Source: Lentisphaeria bacterium (GTDB taxonomy: Bacteria > Verrucomicrobiota > Lentisphaeria > Oligosphaerales > Lenti-02). Taken from it: a DNA stretch of 5,984 nucleotides. The position numbers and the translations under genes were made by a program. Where the stretch lies: NCBI GenBank assembly GCA_023145395.1, contig JAGLDW010000494.1, positions 1 to 5,984 on the forward strand, in the 5' to 3' direction. The notes below the pieces were generated by a model, which searched no databases, was not told the DNA's origin, and saw nothing but the letters and a program-made list of their open reading frames with translations. Numbering within the stretch: the stretch's first letter is position 1; each line of letters begins with the position of its first letter. Below, piece after piece: positions 4,393 through 5,984 of this stretch.

Positions 4393-5984
4393 CTACCCCC
4401 GGTTGCAGGAAGTCGTTGAGAAAGCATGGCTGCGAATGTTATCGATGATTTCTCGAGTGCCTGCCGAGAGACCAGTCTGTTCCGCGATGCGCTCCAGTTG
4501 CACGGCCAGCAAAGCCTTGCGAACGTCGTCCAAACGCGCGTAGTCCTTGAAGCATTTTGCGAGCCCTGCCGCCATGTGGGCATTCATACCATCCAGGTGC
4601 AGAATCAGATCGGTGATCAGTGTGTAGCCGCGTCCCGACACATGGTGAAGCGAAGGGAGATTGCGGGCGAAGGCACCATGGACACTGCGCACGCGATTTG
4701 GATTGGCGAGGTCGAACAGATCATCGGTCACAAGCTGCCCCACATCCGTGAACGCCCGCTCCAGCGGCGCCCCCGCCTGTAGTGCAAACCACTTGTTCAT
4801 GACGTTGAAATCTGAGTGCCAGCGGTCGCGGAACTCGGTCAGCGCCCATTCGCGACCCAGGGTGTCGTTTCGACAAAGCGCTTCCAGTGCGGCGATTGTT
4901 TCCGTCATGCAGATGGCTTCTCCAAACTGCTCTCTCGCCAGACATTCCGCCCCGTCCTCGCGATGGCTCAAAATGTGCAGGCACCGAGCGCGGAGAGCTC
5001 GTCGGCCCATCGCCTCCTGATCCATGGTGTGCCCCGCATCGCGCAATCTCTGGTATAGATCCAGCAACTGGCTGGCGGCGCGGTCCGCAAACGCCTGGAG
5101 AAGGAGACGCCGCGCGATGTCCGCATTCGCGAAGTCACACTCGTTGCGCTCCTGGTTGAGTTCAGCCACTGTGGGTAGGACCAGCGTGCAGGCCCGAAAC
5201 GCGCAATCTCCAGCCGCATCGTCAAGCAGTGTCCCAAACGCCTCCAGGAGGTCGTCGGACACGGAGGGCGCCTCGTCGTCGCGGAGTGTCTCGATCATCC
5301 CGCCAAGTGCGGTGGTCAGCAGGCGCTGGGCGGCGTCGTAGCGGTTGAAGGAGTCGCTGTCCTGCGACATGAGCAGGCGCAGGTCGGAGTCCGAGTAGTC
5401 GAAGCGCATCTTCACGGGTGCCGAGAACGAGCGGAGCAGCGACGGCACGGGCCATTCGGAAACCTCTTCGAAGATCAGCTCGTGTTCTGCTTCCGCAAGC
5501 ATGCAGACAAGCTCGCCATCCACCACGCGGGACTCCACGCACCCAGGGCGCAGTGTCGTCGGAAGTTCTTGTCCATCCTGTCCCAGCAGGCCCAGCGTCA
5601 TCGGGATCAGAAATGGCTCTTTCGGGCTTCCGTCGGGAGTTGGCGCGCAGGACTGTGCGACACGCAGCGTGTAGACCCTTGTCTCGGGGTCATACTCGCC
5701 CGTTGCCTCGATCTCGGGAGTGCCCGCCTGACTATACCAGCGGCGGAACTGTGGAAACGCCACGTCATTCGCCTGCTCCATCGCCTGTAGGAAATCCTCG
5801 CAGGTCACGGCGGAGCCGTCATGCCGTTCGAAATACAGGGCCATTCCACGCCGGAAACCATCATGTCCTAGAAGCGTCTGGAGCATGCGGATGACCTCGG
5901 CGCCCTTCTCATACACGGTGGAGGTGTAGAAGTTGTCGATCGCCGTATAGGATTCGGGGCGAATGCAGTGCGCATTCGGGCCGG
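4393..5984 (-). CDS. pepN: Aminopeptidase N, M1 family (C-terminal part; 5' end outside window)
   Basis: This is the C-terminal 529 codons of an M1 zinc aminopeptidase of the bacterial PepN type, which removes N-terminal residues from peptides in the cytoplasm. The frame stays open to the window edge and resembles E. coli PepN closely: NFYTSTVYEKGAEVIRM, with the transition-state Tyr (codon 5911-5913); LYFERHDGSAVTCEDF; FRRWYSQAGTPEI; SAPVKMRFDYSD; and NPNRVRSVHGAFARN near the end. About 360 N-terminal residues, including GAMEN and the zinc site HExxH...E, lie beyond base 5984 and could not be checked. What is seen is the end of the catalytic domain, a small beta domain and the long C-terminal helical domain. 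A short tail (SHAFSTTSCNRG) extends past where the E. coli protein ends. The TAG stop is followed two bases later by the GTG of the propeller gene, and its last codons carry that gene's ribosome binding site. The GTG at 5916 is an internal Val, not a start. Confidence 0.96.
   Translation of the reverse strand, partial: GPNAHCIRPESYTAIDNFYTSTVYEKGAEVIRMLQTLLGHDGFRRGMALYFERHDGSAVTCEDFLQAMEQANDVAFPQFRRWYSQAGTPEIEATGEYDPETRVYTLRVAQSCAPTPDGSPKEPFLIPMTLGLLGQDGQELPTTLRPGCVESRVVDGELVCMLAEAEHELIFEEVSEWPVPSLLRSFSAPVKMRFDYSDSDLRLLMSQDSDSFNRYDAAQRLLTTALGGMIETLRDDEAPSVSDDLLEAFGTLLDDAAGDCAFRACTLVLPTVAELNQERNECDFANADIARRLLLQAFADRAASQLLDLYQRLRDAGHTMDQEAMGRRALRARCLHILSHREDGAECLAREQFGEAICMTETIAALEALCRNDTLGREWALTEFRDRWHSDFNVMNKWFALQAGAPLERAFTDVGQLVTDDLFDLANPNRVRSVHGAFARNLPSLHHVSGRGYTLITDLILHLDGMNAHMAAGLAKCFKDYARLDDVRKALLAVQLERIAEQTGLSAGTREIIDNIRSHAFSTTSCNRG
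4396..4400 (-). promoter_or_regulatory. Ribosome binding site of the propeller gene inside the pepN 3' end
   Basis: On the minus strand the junction reads CGGGGGTAGACGTGGAC. GGGGG lies in the last two sense codons of pepN, TAG is its stop, and GTG starts the next gene. The five-base gap between GGGGG and GTG, and the overlap with the pepN end, suggest translational coupling. Confidence 0.5.

Noticed and set aside
2891..4543. Long open frames on the plus strand (2891-3646 and 3650-4543) opposite the propeller gene
   Set aside because: They lie antisense to a well-supported gene, share its codon structure, start within the intergenic repeats or at weak sites, and show no family resemblance.
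5418..5894. 158-codon plus-strand frame opposite pepN
   Set aside because: Antisense shadow of a strongly conserved gene, with low-complexity Arg/Pro-rich content typical of such shadows.

Overview
The window holds five protein-coding genes, all recognisable at family level, in alternating orientation, with short intergenic stretches that contain repeats, one clear terminator and a shared divergent promoter region. The DNA is moderately GC-rich. The organism cannot be fixed from the sequence. A five-bladed-propeller 'SxDGxxW' protein with a C-terminal beta-sandwich is a type I associate with Planctomycetes, Verrucomicrobia and Lentisphaerae. The intergenic repeats (a GAGGGCGAGCGGCCCGCGAG-type unit and a CCGATAGCGATG tandem) also resemble what I recall from such genomes. 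A PVC-group bacterium, perhaps from a metagenome, is therefore the best guess, but this is inference.

Left part (1-2207): the right end of a 12-bp tandem repeat and a purine-only leader precede a plus-strand gene for an N-acetylneuraminate lyase / dihydrodipicolinate synthase family aldolase. Its 3' end runs 50 bp into the 3' end of a minus-strand gene for a soluble GAF-domain sensor histidine kinase.

Middle (2208-2986): a 241-bp divergent intergenic region separates the kinase from a plus-strand single-domain response regulator. The two are probably a signalling pair. The response regulator ends in a strong rho-independent terminator. After it come two exact 32-bp copies of a GC-rich, hairpin-capable repeat, in the gap between convergent genes.

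Right part (2987-5984): a minus-strand two-gene operon, transcribed from right to left. The first gene encodes an M1-family aminopeptidase N (PepN-like) whose 5' part lies beyond the window. Two bases after its stop, a GTG starts a beta-propeller protein related to glycoside hydrolase clans GH32/GH43.

The metabolic genes suggest a heterotroph using sugar acids (possibly sialic-acid-like), glycans and peptides. The GAF kinase and lone receiver form a cytoplasmic signalling module whose target is not visible here. I see no phage, CRISPR, transposase, tRNA or rRNA, and no convincing evidence of a wholly new system. The points most worth a second look are the repeats, the altered active-site loop of the aldolase, and the uncharacterised propeller protein coupled to pepN.
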